DNA from: DATFDN01 sp963756545
GTDB lineage: Bacteria; Pseudomonadota; Alphaproteobacteria; Acetobacterales; Acetobacteraceae
Assembly (NCBI GenBank): GCA_963756545.1
Contig: CAVWNY010000003.1
Location: 1,178,001 to 1,242,000 of the forward strand
Reading direction: 5' to 3'
Length of the DNA: 64,000 bases
Every line of letters begins with the position of its first letter. Position 1 is the first letter of the stretch. A model generated the notes under the pieces. That model was not told where the DNA came from and did no database searches. It worked only from the letters and a program-made list of their open reading frames with translations. Both the position numbers and the translations under genes were made by a program. Positions 8,935-15,788 of this stretch are shown here, one piece after another.

Positions 8935-9486
8935 TCATTTCGCAAACGCCGCCCGCGCCTGCTCCAGGGCCGCCCGCGCGGCCTCCGGCCCGGCGTTTCC
9001 CAGCACCTCGAACACGCGCCCGTTCAGGCGGCTGTACTGCGCGAAGAACGCGGCGATCTCGTCGGTCTGGCCGGGGCGCAGATCGGCGATGGTCGCGATG
9101 TGGCGATGGGTCCGCGCGTGGGTGGCGACCGCGAGCAGCCGGTCGTTGCGGGTCCATTCCTGGCGTGGCTGCGCCCTCTGGCGTGCCTCGATGACGCCGA
9201 TCAGCCGCGCGTCGAGCACGCAGCCGGGAGGTGCGGGATGGTCCAGCAGCACCAGCACGTCCAAGGGATCGCCATCCTCGGCCCGGGTGGAGGGGATGAA
9301 ACCAAAATCGTAGGGGAACGCCATGCCCTCCGGCAGCACGAATTTCAGGCGAAACGCCCCGACCGCCTCATCGTAGCCGAGCTTGTTGCGACTGCCCCTC
9401 GGGGTCTCGATGACCACCGTCACCTCGTCGCCATCGGGCGCGATCGCGGGCAGGCGGGACAGCGGGACGGGCGCGTGCGGGCTCAT
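8935..9486 (-). CDS. ppa: Inorganic diphosphatase
   Basis: A soluble family I pyrophosphatase that hydrolyses inorganic pyrophosphate to two phosphates. The 183-residue product carries the family signature EDGDPLDVLVL, whose Asp residues bind metal. Also present are RGSRNKLGYDE near the N-terminus, FPYDFGFIPST, and a Lys/Arg-rich distal part ending in the helical VFEVLGNAGPEAA segment. The frame is open upstream to 9885, but that part is antisense to selA and Arg-rich; I use the ATG at 9486 (codon beginning SPHAPVPLS). It diverges from selA, whose start is 73 bp away. The PAP2 gene follows within 5 bp, suggesting an operon. Confidence 0.92.
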   Translation of the reverse strand: MSPHAPVPLSRLPAIAPDGDEVTVVIETPRGSRNKLGYDEAVGAFRLKFVLPEGMAFPYDFGFIPSTRAEDGDPLDVLVLLDHPAPPGCVLDARLIGVIEARQRAQPRQEWTRNDRLLAVATHARTHRHIATIADLRPGQTDEIAAFFAQYSRLNGRVFEVLGNAGPEAARAALEQARAAFAK

Positions 9487-9559
9487 GCGCGGCCTGAATG
9501 CGCGACGGGACGCGGGGTTGCGCTTGCCGGCGCGGCGGCCGTCCCTCAAGCTTGCCGCC

Positions 9560-10915
9560 ATGAGCCGCCGGAGCCCGCTGCCGTCGCTGGACGCCGTGCT
9601 GCGACTGCCGCAGGCGGCGGTGCTGATCGAGCGGTTCGGCCGCGCCGCGACGATCTCGGCTCTGCGCGCGGGGTTGGATCGGCGGCGTCCGGGGGGGCGA
9701 CCCGAGCCCGTCGCGGACGCGATGCTTCTGGACGAGGCGGCGGACGCGCTCGCCGCCTGTTTCACCGCCTCGCAGCGCCCGGTGTTCAATCTCACCGGCA
9801 CCGTGCTGCACACAAATCTCGGCCGCGCGCCCTTGCCGCCGGAGGCGGCGGCGGCCGCGGCGGCGGCGATGGCGATGCAAACCACGTTGGAGTTCGACCT
9901 GGCAAGCGGCCGGCGCGGCGAGCGCGACGATCATGTCCGCGGGCTGCTGCGGGACCTGACGGGCGCGGAGGATGCCACGGCGGTGAACAACAACGCCGCC
10001 GCCGTGTTCCTCGCGCTAAACACGCTGGCCGCCGGAAGGGAGGTGCCGGTCTCGCGCGGGGAGCTGGTGGAAATCGGCGGCTCGTTCCGCTTGCCCGAGA
10101 TCATGGCGCGCGCCGGGGCGGTGCTGCGTGAGGTCGGCACCACCAATCGAACCCATCCGCGCGACTTCGAGGCGGCGATTGGGCCGGGAACGGGCGCGCT
10201 GATGCGGGTGCATCCGTCGAACTACGCGATAAGCGGATTCACCGCCGCCGTTGCGCCCGCGCGCCTGGCGGGCATCGCGCACGCGGCGGGGCTGACGCTG
10301 ATCAACGACCTCGGCAGCGGCAGCCTGATCGACCTGGCGAGGTTCGGCTTGCCGGCGGAGCCGACGGTCCGAGAGGCCGTGGCCGCGGGCGCCGACCTCA
10401 TCACGTTTTCGGGGGACAAACTGCTCGGGGGACCGCAGGCGGGGCTGATCGTCGGTCGTCGGGAGTTGATCGCGCGGCTGAACGCCAATCCGATGAAGCG
10501 GACGCTGCGGCTGGACAAGGGGCGGTTGGCGGCACTCGAGCACGTGCTCCGGCTCTATCTCGACCCGGATCGGCTGGCCATTCGGCTGCCGACGCTGCGG
10601 CTGCTGACGCGCCCGGCCGAGGACATCCGCGCGACGGCCGAGCGGCTTGCACTGCTCGTGGGGGCGCGGTGGCGCGAGCGGGCGGTCCGGGTGGAGCGGT
10701 GCGCGAGCCAGATCGGCTCGGGCGCGCTGCCGATGGAAACGCTGGGCTCGTTCGCCGTGACGATCGGCGGGTCGGGGCTGGAGGGGCTGGCAGCCGAGCT
10801 GCGCGGGCTGGCGCGCCCGGTGATCGGGCGCATCGGAGAGGGGCGGGTTTGGCTCGACTGCCGCTGCCTGGAAACGGCGGACGAGCCGGCGCTGGCGGGG
10901 CTGCTGGCGATTTAG
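9560..10915 (+). CDS. selA: L-seryl-tRNA(Sec) selenium transferase SelA
   Basis: SelA is the PLP enzyme that converts seryl-tRNA(Sec) to selenocysteyl-tRNA(Sec) using selenophosphate. The 451 residues from the ATG at 9560 compare with about 460 in E. coli. The N-terminal tRNA-binding part begins SRRSPLPSLDAVLRLP. The NLTGTVLHTNLGRAPLP segment is typical. The PLP-binding Lys lies in TFSGDKLLGGPQAG (residues about 283-296). The C-terminal domain ends VWLDCRCLETADEPAL. The gene for tRNA-Sec follows 24 bp after the stop, which confirms the function. selB, often adjacent, is not in the window. The frame is open upstream to 9383, but that extension overlaps the divergent ppa gene and is rejected. 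Confidence 0.96.
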   Translation: MSRRSPLPSLDAVLRLPQAAVLIERFGRAATISALRAGLDRRRPGGRPEPVADAMLLDEAADALAACFTASQRPVFNLTGTVLHTNLGRAPLPPEAAAAAAAAMAMQTTLEFDLASGRRGERDDHVRGLLRDLTGAEDATAVNNNAAAVFLALNTLAAGREVPVSRGELVEIGGSFRLPEIMARAGAVLREVGTTNRTHPRDFEAAIGPGTGALMRVHPSNYAISGFTAAVAPARLAGIAHAAGLTLINDLGSGSLIDLARFGLPAEPTVREAVAAGADLITFSGDKLLGGPQAGLIVGRRELIARLNANPMKRTLRLDKGRLAALEHVLRLYLDPDRLAIRLPTLRLLTRPAEDIRATAERLALLVGARWRERAVRVERCASQIGSGALPMETLGSFAVTIGGSGLEGLAAELRGLARPVIGRIGEGRVWLDCRCLETADEPALAGLLAI

Positions 10916-10939
10916 CGTGCGGCCACTAGACTGCGCGAC

Positions 10940-11035
10940 GGAGGAGAAGCGGCCCCGGTGGGTCGGCCGGCCTTCAAAGCCGGTTGGGGCCGCCGCGCGG
11001 TCCCGGGCAGGTTCAACTCCTGCTCTCTTCCGCCA
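10940..11035 (+). tRNA. selC: tRNA-Sec (anticodon UCA)
   Basis: This 96-nt tRNA (CCA encoded at 11033-11035) inserts selenocysteine at UGA. It shows the diagnostic features. An 8-bp acceptor stem is formed by GGAGGAGA at 10940-10947 with TCTCTTCC at 11024-11031, followed by discriminator G. There is a long D stem (GCGGC/GGTCG region), the anticodon loop CTTCAAA with TCA, and a long extra arm (GGCCGCC...GGTCC). The T arm is GCAGG-TTCAACT-CCTGC. The sequence TTGGGGCCGCC after the anticodon stem is shared with E. coli selC. Its position directly behind selA suggests cotranscription with it. Confidence 0.96.
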
Positions 11036-11227
11036 TCCCCGGCGGCTGTGGCCGGCTTGCTTGGGGTTGTTGCAAGCGCGCCACAGCGGTCGCCAAAGCG
11101 CGCCCATCCCCCCTCGTTTTATTCCGCCGCCGCCGATATGCTTCTACGTATCAAACGGGCGGTGTCTCGGGCGCCGCATCGTGACCCGTGCCCGCCGGCG
11201 CGGAACGACAACGAGGAGAGAACGGAT

Positions 11228-12322
11228 ATGAAGCTTCGGAGTACGCTCCTGGCTGCCACCGTGCTGGCGCTGCCGATGGCCGCGCACGCGCAATCAATGC
11301 CGGACCTCAGCGGCGTGTATGTCGGCGCCGGTGTCGGCGCCAACTACCTGATGAATCAGAACTTTCAGCAGCCGAATGGCAGCCACAACAATCTCGGCAC
11401 GTCGCTCCGCTCCGAGTTGGGGCCGGTGGCTCTTGGGTACCTGGGCTACCAGCTGAGCAGCGGGTTGAGCCTGCAACTCGAAGGCGACATCCGGAACAAC
11501 AAGTTCAACCAGCTCCGAGGAGGACCCCCGGCTGCTGCGGGTGGCAACGAGCAGAAGTACGGGCCGATGGTCAACATCATGTTCGACCTGTCGCCGTACA
11601 TTCCTTACGCGGCACCGTATTTCGGCGTGGGCGCGGGCTATCAGTGGGACAAGCTCTCCAACCTGAAGGTCTATTCGACCGCCGGCGGCCCGACGCTGAA
11701 CGCCAATTCCACGCAGGGCGCGTTCGCGTACCAGGCGATCATCGGAACGCTCGTTCCCCTCGGCTACACGGGCCTGGCGCTGACCCTCGAGTATCGGTTC
11801 ATGGGTCAACTCGCGCGCAACTTCAGCGCGTCGGTGGTCCCGGCCGCGGGCGCCGCGCCGATCACCGGGAAGATCAGGCTTGGCAACGAGTTCAATCACG
11901 CGGTCCTGGTCGGTTTCCGCTACACCTTCGGCGTGACGCCGCCGGCGCCTCCCCCGGCGCCGACCCCGATCGCCGCTCCGGCGCCGGCGCCGGCGCGTTC
12001 GTATCTCGTGTTCTTCGACTGGGACAAGGCGACGCTGACCGACCGCGCGCGCCAGATCATCCGCGAGGCGGCGGACAACTCGCGCCGCGTGCAGTACACG
12101 CAGATCGAGGTCAACGGTTACACCGACACCTCGGGTAAGCCGAGCTACAACCAGCGCCTGTCGATCCGTCGCGCCGAGAACGTCGCGGCCGAACTGGTGC
12201 GCGACGGCGTGCCTCGGACCGCGATCTCGATCCACGGCTTCGGCGAGACGCATCTGCTGGTGCCGACCGGCCCCGGCGTGCGCGAGCCGCAGAACCGGCG
12301 CGTCGAGATCATTATCCGCTGA
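11228..12322 (+). CDS. OmpA-family outer membrane protein, copy 1
   Basis: The 364-residue product has a Sec signal peptide (MKLRSTLLAATVLALPMA, cleavage after AHA). It is followed by an N-terminal eight-stranded beta-barrel of the OmpA type (GVYVGAGVGANYLMNQ to GFRYTFGV, residues about 28-240). A Pro/Ala linker (about 240-258) comes next, then a C-terminal OmpA peptidoglycan-binding domain (SYLVFFDWDKATLTDRARQI; NGYTDTSG; LSIRRAENVAAEL; NRRVEIII). It anchors the outer membrane to peptidoglycan. A ribosome-binding site AGGAG at 11214-11218 fixes the ATG at 11228. A same-length paralogue follows, with the C-terminal domain nearly identical and the barrel divergent. Confidence 0.93.
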   Translation: MKLRSTLLAATVLALPMAAHAQSMPDLSGVYVGAGVGANYLMNQNFQQPNGSHNNLGTSLRSELGPVALGYLGYQLSSGLSLQLEGDIRNNKFNQLRGGPPAAAGGNEQKYGPMVNIMFDLSPYIPYAAPYFGVGAGYQWDKLSNLKVYSTAGGPTLNANSTQGAFAYQAIIGTLVPLGYTGLALTLEYRFMGQLARNFSASVVPAAGAAPITGKIRLGNEFNHAVLVGFRYTFGVTPPAPPPAPTPIAAPAPAPARSYLVFFDWDKATLTDRARQIIREAADNSRRVQYTQIEVNGYTDTSGKPSYNQRLSIRRAENVAAELVRDGVPRTAISIHGFGETHLLVPTGPGVREPQNRRVEIIIR

Positions 12323-12348
12323 TCTTGGCCGAAGGATCGAAGCATGCG

Positions 12349-12372
12349 ACGGGGCGCCGAGAGGCGCCCCGT
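12349..12372 (+). terminator. Perfect hairpin between the two OmpA genes
   Basis: ACGGGGCGCC, loop GAGA, GGCGCCCCGT form a perfect 10-bp G+C-rich stem with a GNRA tetraloop, followed by TTGCGTT. It starts 27 bp after the first OmpA stop and ends 34 bp before the second OmpA start. It may be a weak rho-independent terminator (the T tract is interrupted) or a processing or stabilising stem that sets different expression of the two porin genes. Confidence 0.6.
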
Positions 12373-12405
12373 TTGCGTTCGCGCGATCTCTGGAAGGAGA
12401 CGACG

Positions 12406-13500
12406 ATGCGCCTACGACACGCCCTGCTGGCCGCCACGTTGATCGTGGCCCCGATCGCCGCCGGCGCCCAGCCCATCGAAGGGTTGTATGTCGGCGCCGG
12501 CGTCGGAGCGAACCTGCCGCAGAATGTCAGGGCGACGCCGTCCGCGCCTGGTTTCGGCGGCAGCCATCTGCGGCTTGAGAAAAAGCTCGGTTTCGACCTG
12601 ACCGGGAGCGTGGGCTACGGGCTGGGCGGCGGGTTCCGCATCGAGATCGAAGGGGATTATCTGCGCAACGCGGTCCACGAGCTTGGGCGAACATCCTTCC
12701 CGACTGCCGCGAGCGGGCATGTCCGCACCTACGGGCTGATGGCCAATGCGCTCTATGACTTCGATATCCGCAGCCGGTACGTGTTTCCCTATCTCGGGGT
12801 CGGCGCGGGCTATATGTGGACACGATTCGACAACGTGGCGTTTACCGGCCCCGCTGGCGGGATCAGCTTCGGGGACCACACCGGCTCAGGCAAGTTCGCT
12901 TGGCAGGCGATCGCTGGCCTGTCGTTGCCCGTGCCAAATAGACCTGGATTGTCGCTCCTCGCGCAATATCGGCTGCTCGATGTGACCGCCGGCGAACGGT
13001 TCAGCGGTACCAGCGTGACGGCGACCGGAGCGCGCAGCACCCAATTGAAATTGGGCCCGCAGTTCAGCCACACGTTCCTGCTCGGCGTGCGCTATGCGTT
13101 CAATGTCACGCCGCCTCCCGCGCCGGCGGCCCCCGTCCCCGCGCCGGTGGCGGCGCCCGCGCCCCGGCTGGCGCGCTCATATCTCGTGTTCTTCGACTGG
13201 GACAAGGCCACATTGACCGAGCGCGCGCGTCAGATCATCCGCGAGGCCGCCGAGGCCTCGACGCGCGTGAAGTACACGCAGCTCAAGGTGAACGGCTACA
13301 CCGATACCTCCGGCCCCGCCCGCTACAACCAGGCGCTGTCCATGCGTCGGGCGAAGAACGTAGCCGCCGAGCTGGTGCGCGACGGGGTGCCGCGCAACGC
13401 GATCTCGATCCACGGCTTCGGCGAGACGCATCTTCTGGTGCCCACCGGCCCCGGCGTGCGCGAGCCGCAGAACCGAAGGGTGGAAATCATCATCGCGTAA
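12406..13500 (+). CDS. OmpA-family outer membrane protein, copy 2
   Basis: A paralogue of the preceding gene, also exactly 364 residues. It has a signal peptide (RLRHALLAATLIVAPIAAGA) and a beta-barrel domain beginning GLYVGAGVGANLPQN. An Ala/Pro linker rich in PAPVAAPAP precedes the OmpA domain, which has FFDWDKATLTERARQI and NGYTDTSGPARYNQ and ends NRRVEIIIA. The ribosome-binding site AAGGAGA at 12394-12400 lies 5 bp before the ATG. The signal peptide and C-terminal domain are closely similar to copy 1, whereas the barrel loops differ strongly. This suggests an old tandem duplication with the exposed part diversified. The frame is open upstream to 12325 without a supported start. Confidence 0.93.
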   Translation: MRLRHALLAATLIVAPIAAGAQPIEGLYVGAGVGANLPQNVRATPSAPGFGGSHLRLEKKLGFDLTGSVGYGLGGGFRIEIEGDYLRNAVHELGRTSFPTAASGHVRTYGLMANALYDFDIRSRYVFPYLGVGAGYMWTRFDNVAFTGPAGGISFGDHTGSGKFAWQAIAGLSLPVPNRPGLSLLAQYRLLDVTAGERFSGTSVTATGARSTQLKLGPQFSHTFLLGVRYAFNVTPPPAPAAPVPAPVAAPAPRLARSYLVFFDWDKATLTERARQIIREAAEASTRVKYTQLKVNGYTDTSGPARYNQALSMRRAKNVAAELVRDGVPRNAISIHGFGETHLLVPTGPGVREPQNRRVEIIIA

Positions 13501-13532
13501 AATACCAGGCCGCCTAATGATTGACCCTTCGC

Positions 13533-13620
13533 CGTCGTCATGGCCGGGCTTGGCCCGGCCACCCACGTCTTGAACAACCGCAAAGACGTGGGTGCCCGGC
13601 CTTCGCCGGGCATGACGAAC
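13533..13620. repeat. Dispersed palindromic repeat, family A, copy 1
   Basis: A long imperfect palindrome. Outer arms are CGTCATGGCCGGGC and GCCGGGCATGACG; inner arms are ACCCACGTCTT and AAAGACGTGGGT. Two further copies occur at about 28131-28218 and 48490-48613, all intergenic. It lies between the second OmpA gene and the convergent MFS gene and could act as a bidirectional terminator or a REP-like mobile unit. Confidence 0.8.
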
Positions 13621-13669
13621 GCATTTTGGATCGGTCAGTGTCTAAGCCGGTTGGTATAAGCCGCTCGGA

Positions 13670-14902
13670 TCACTCGGCCGGCGCAGCCGCCTGAGCAGGC
13701 GACAGGGATGCCCAGAGTTCCGGCCTGAGTTCCTCCGGCCGGTTCGGGAAGAACACCGCGCAGCCGAGCGTGACGAGGGCGAAGGCCGCCAGGACCAGCA
13801 TCACCGGCGCCAGGCTGCCGGTGCGCTGCTGGAGCAACCCGACCAATGTCGGCGCGGCCGCGGCGCCCAGGAAACCCACGAAGAACCGGACGGAGTACAT
13901 CCGCGCCCGCGTCTCGGGCGAGATGTAGCGCGCAGTCATCGTCTCGTTCACCGTCACCTGCCCGAAGATCACGGCGGCGACCGCCCCGGCTACCGCCAGC
14001 ATCGCCCAGCCGTGCAGCCATGCCAGCGCCGCCAGCCCCGGCGCCAGCACGATCGCGAGCGGCAGGAACACGCTTTTCAGCGTCATGCGATCAATCAGCC
14101 GCCCCACGGTGAACTGCGTCAGCGCGCCGCATAGCGTCACCCCGAACGCCGCCGCGCCCACCAGCGCCAGCAGGCCCGGGCTGTCGGCCAGCCGTTCCTG
14201 GATCAGCTTCGGAAGCAGGATCGTGAAGGCGTTAAAAACCAGCCCGGACGCGGCGGCGATCAGCAGCAGCACGATCACGGCGCGGCGCACCAGCGCGTTC
14301 GGGATCGCCGGGAACGCCGCGCGTCCGCGATGGAACCCGTGCGCGATCACGGGGAAGCGCAGCCACAGCAAACCCGCGCCGAGACACACGGCGCCCGGCG
14401 CCAGGAAAGCGGCGCGCCAGCTCAGGAAATGGGCAAGCAGGCCGGTCAGCACCGGGGACAGCGCGACGCCGACGTTGCCGAAAACCCCGTTCACCCCGAT
14501 CGCGCGTCCGGGCCGCTCGCCGGCCGCATCGACCAGCATCGCGGTGCCGATCGGATGATAAATCGAGGCGAACGCTCCCGCCGCCGCCAGCGCGAGGGCC
14601 AGCGCCAATGGTGAGGCCACCAGCCCAGCGGCGGCGAGCGAGGCGCCGGTGCCGAGAAAGAACGCCGCCATCATCGCCTTGCGCCCCACCCGCGCCGCCA
14701 GCCAGCCCTGCGGCAGCGAGCCGGCCCCGTAGAGCACGAACCCGCCGGTGGCGAGCGCGAGGATCGCGCCGTATTCCGATCCGAACGCGCCGCCCGGCCG
14801 CGCCATGACCAGAACGGCCGTCGGCAGGATCAGCAGGGAATAATGCGTGATCCCGTGCGCGGCATTGATGAAGATGATCTGACGGCGGGCGGGGTCGGCC
14901 AT
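13670..14902 (-). CDS. MFS transporter
   Basis: An inner-membrane major facilitator of 410 residues with about 12 predicted hydrophobic helices. After the N-terminal ADPARRQIIFINAAHGITHY comes the first helix. The loop between helices 2 and 3 carries the basic LAARVGRKAMM motif typical of MFS proteins. A second-half copy (VGRLIDRMTLKS) follows after helix 8. The substrate cannot be inferred. The nearest annotation type would be drug or sugar efflux, but the context gives no help. A small ORF ends 24 bp upstream on the same strand; GGAG lies before the ATG at 14902. Confidence 0.87.
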   Translation of the reverse strand: MADPARRQIIFINAAHGITHYSLLILPTAVLVMARPGGAFGSEYGAILALATGGFVLYGAGSLPQGWLAARVGRKAMMAAFFLGTGASLAAAGLVASPLALALALAAAGAFASIYHPIGTAMLVDAAGERPGRAIGVNGVFGNVGVALSPVLTGLLAHFLSWRAAFLAPGAVCLGAGLLWLRFPVIAHGFHRGRAAFPAIPNALVRRAVIVLLLIAAASGLVFNAFTILLPKLIQERLADSPGLLALVGAAAFGVTLCGALTQFTVGRLIDRMTLKSVFLPLAIVLAPGLAALAWLHGWAMLAVAGAVAAVIFGQVTVNETMTARYISPETRARMYSVRFFVGFLGAAAAPTLVGLLQQRTGSLAPVMLVLAAFALVTLGCAVFFPNRPEELRPELWASLSPAQAAAPAE

Positions 14903-14926
14903 TGTGTCGGGCTCCGGGGCTTCGTG

Positions 14927-15091
14927 CTACGTCTCAGCCGTCTGGTGCATTGGCCACCAGTGCGCGAGCCATCTGATCTTAGCCTGTCGCCGATGGGCGA
15001 AGTCGATTGCGCCACGCATCGAGATACGCAATCGCTCGGCGTAGGCCGCATCCGCGATCGGTTCAGCGGCCGGATCAAACAGATCGGCCAT
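14927..15091 (-). CDS. Small hypothetical protein before the MFS gene
   Basis: A 54-residue ORF not overlapping any other gene. It starts with ATG at 15091 behind GGAAGGG (about 8 bp away) and ends 24 bp before the MFS start on the same strand. The product begins MADLFDPAAEPIADAAYAER, continues with a basic helix (RGAIDFAHRRQAKIRW) and ends in a Trp/His-rich segment (LAHWWPMHQTAET). It has no signal peptide. Composition and ribosome-binding site support a real gene. Function is unknown; it may be translated together with the transporter. Confidence 0.5.
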   Translation of the reverse strand: MADLFDPAAEPIADAAYAERLRISMRGAIDFAHRRQAKIRWLAHWWPMHQTAET

Positions 15092-15160
15092 CCGTCACCC
15101 TTCCATGCGATGACATCATTTCACGAGTGCGCTGCAACGTCGCGCCGCATGTGCGATTGA

Positions 15161-15442
15161 TCAGCCCGCCTCGACTTCGGCCTCAATGATTGCCTCTTTC
15201 TCCTTGCGCGCCATCGCCAGATCATAATTTCCCTGCATCGTCAGCCAATGCTCCGGCTCGATCCCGAAAAAACGTCCAAGCCGCAGAGCCGTGTCCGGGG
15301 TGATGGCGCGCCGTCCGCCCATGATCTCCTGGATGCGTTGCGGCGGCACGCGCAGCTTAAGGGCGAGCGCGTTGCCACTCAGTCCCCGCGCTTCGGCCTC
15401 TTCCTTCAGGATCACGCCGGGATGGATTTCGCGAAAGCGCAT
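15161..15442 (-). CDS. higA: HigA-type antitoxin (XRE family)
   Basis: Antitoxin of a HigBA module. The 93-residue protein begins MRFREIHPGVILKEEAEARG, typical of the HigA/VapI family. A helix-turn-helix follows (SGNALALKLRVPPQRIQEIMGGRRAIT), then the family C-terminus PDTALRLGRFFGIEPEHWL and a charged tail. It binds the toxin and, by family behaviour, represses its own operon through the HTH. higB lies 10 bp upstream on the same strand (the toxin-first order usual for higBA). The start is the ATG at 15442; the longer open frame to 15625 overlaps higB. Confidence 0.93.
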   Translation of the reverse strand: MRFREIHPGVILKEEAEARGLSGNALALKLRVPPQRIQEIMGGRRAITPDTALRLGRFFGIEPEHWLTMQGNYDLAMARKEKEAIIEAEVEAG

Positions 15443-15452
15443 GGTGTGTTCC

Positions 15453-15737
15453 CTAGTGATAGTCAACGATCTCGACGTCGAAGGCGTCGCCGGATTCGAA
15501 CCGGAACACCAGTCGCCAGGGGCCATTGATCGTGACAGCCCAAAAACCTTCTCTATCCCCGCCAAGCTTGTGCAACCCGAGGCTCCTATACCTTGTGAAC
15601 ACGTCGAGGTTCCATGCGGCATCAAGCTGTTGCAGCCGGGACAGGCCCTTGACTTCGTCCAATCCGGAGAACCGTCCCTTCGCCCCGCCTGATTCAGCGA
15701 ACCGCCGGGTTGCCGTATTTTTCCAGGTCCGGATCAC
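15453..15737 (-). CDS. higB: HigB-type toxin (RelE superfamily)
   Basis: A ribosome-dependent mRNA interferase by family. From the GTG at 15737 the protein has 94 residues: VIRTWKNTATRRFAESG, then FSGLDEVKGLSRLQQLDAA, LHKLGGDREGFWAVTINGPW and RLVFRFESGDAFDVEIVDYH. This covers the complete RelE fold with the family C-terminus. In-frame ATG codons exist further upstream (15767 and beyond), but they fall in the inverted repeat and the family normally starts at this position. It is intact, unlike the higB-like remnant at 38.1 kb. Confidence 0.9.
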   Translation of the reverse strand: MIRTWKNTATRRFAESGGAKGRFSGLDEVKGLSRLQQLDAAWNLDVFTRYRSLGLHKLGGDREGFWAVTINGPWRLVFRFESGDAFDVEIVDYH

Positions 15738-15754
15738 AGAGCCCAAATAACACG

Positions 15755-15787
15755 GCGTGCATGCCATATCAAGCATGGCATGCACGC
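15755..15787. promoter_or_regulatory. 12-bp inverted repeat upstream of higBA, possible operator
   Basis: GCGTGCATGCCA (15755-15766), a 9-nt spacer, and TGGCATGCACGC (15776-15787) form a perfect palindrome 18 bp upstream of the higB start and 1 bp from the GMC oxidoreductase stop. HigA-family regulators bind such palindromes, so it is a candidate operator. Read as RNA it could instead end the upstream oxidoreductase transcript, but no T tract follows. Confidence 0.55.
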
Positions 15788-15788
15788 G

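Noticed and set aside
8902..9885. N-terminal extension of the pyrophosphatase to 9885
   Set aside because: The added segment overlaps selA on the opposite strand and is low-complexity Arg/Ser/Ala.
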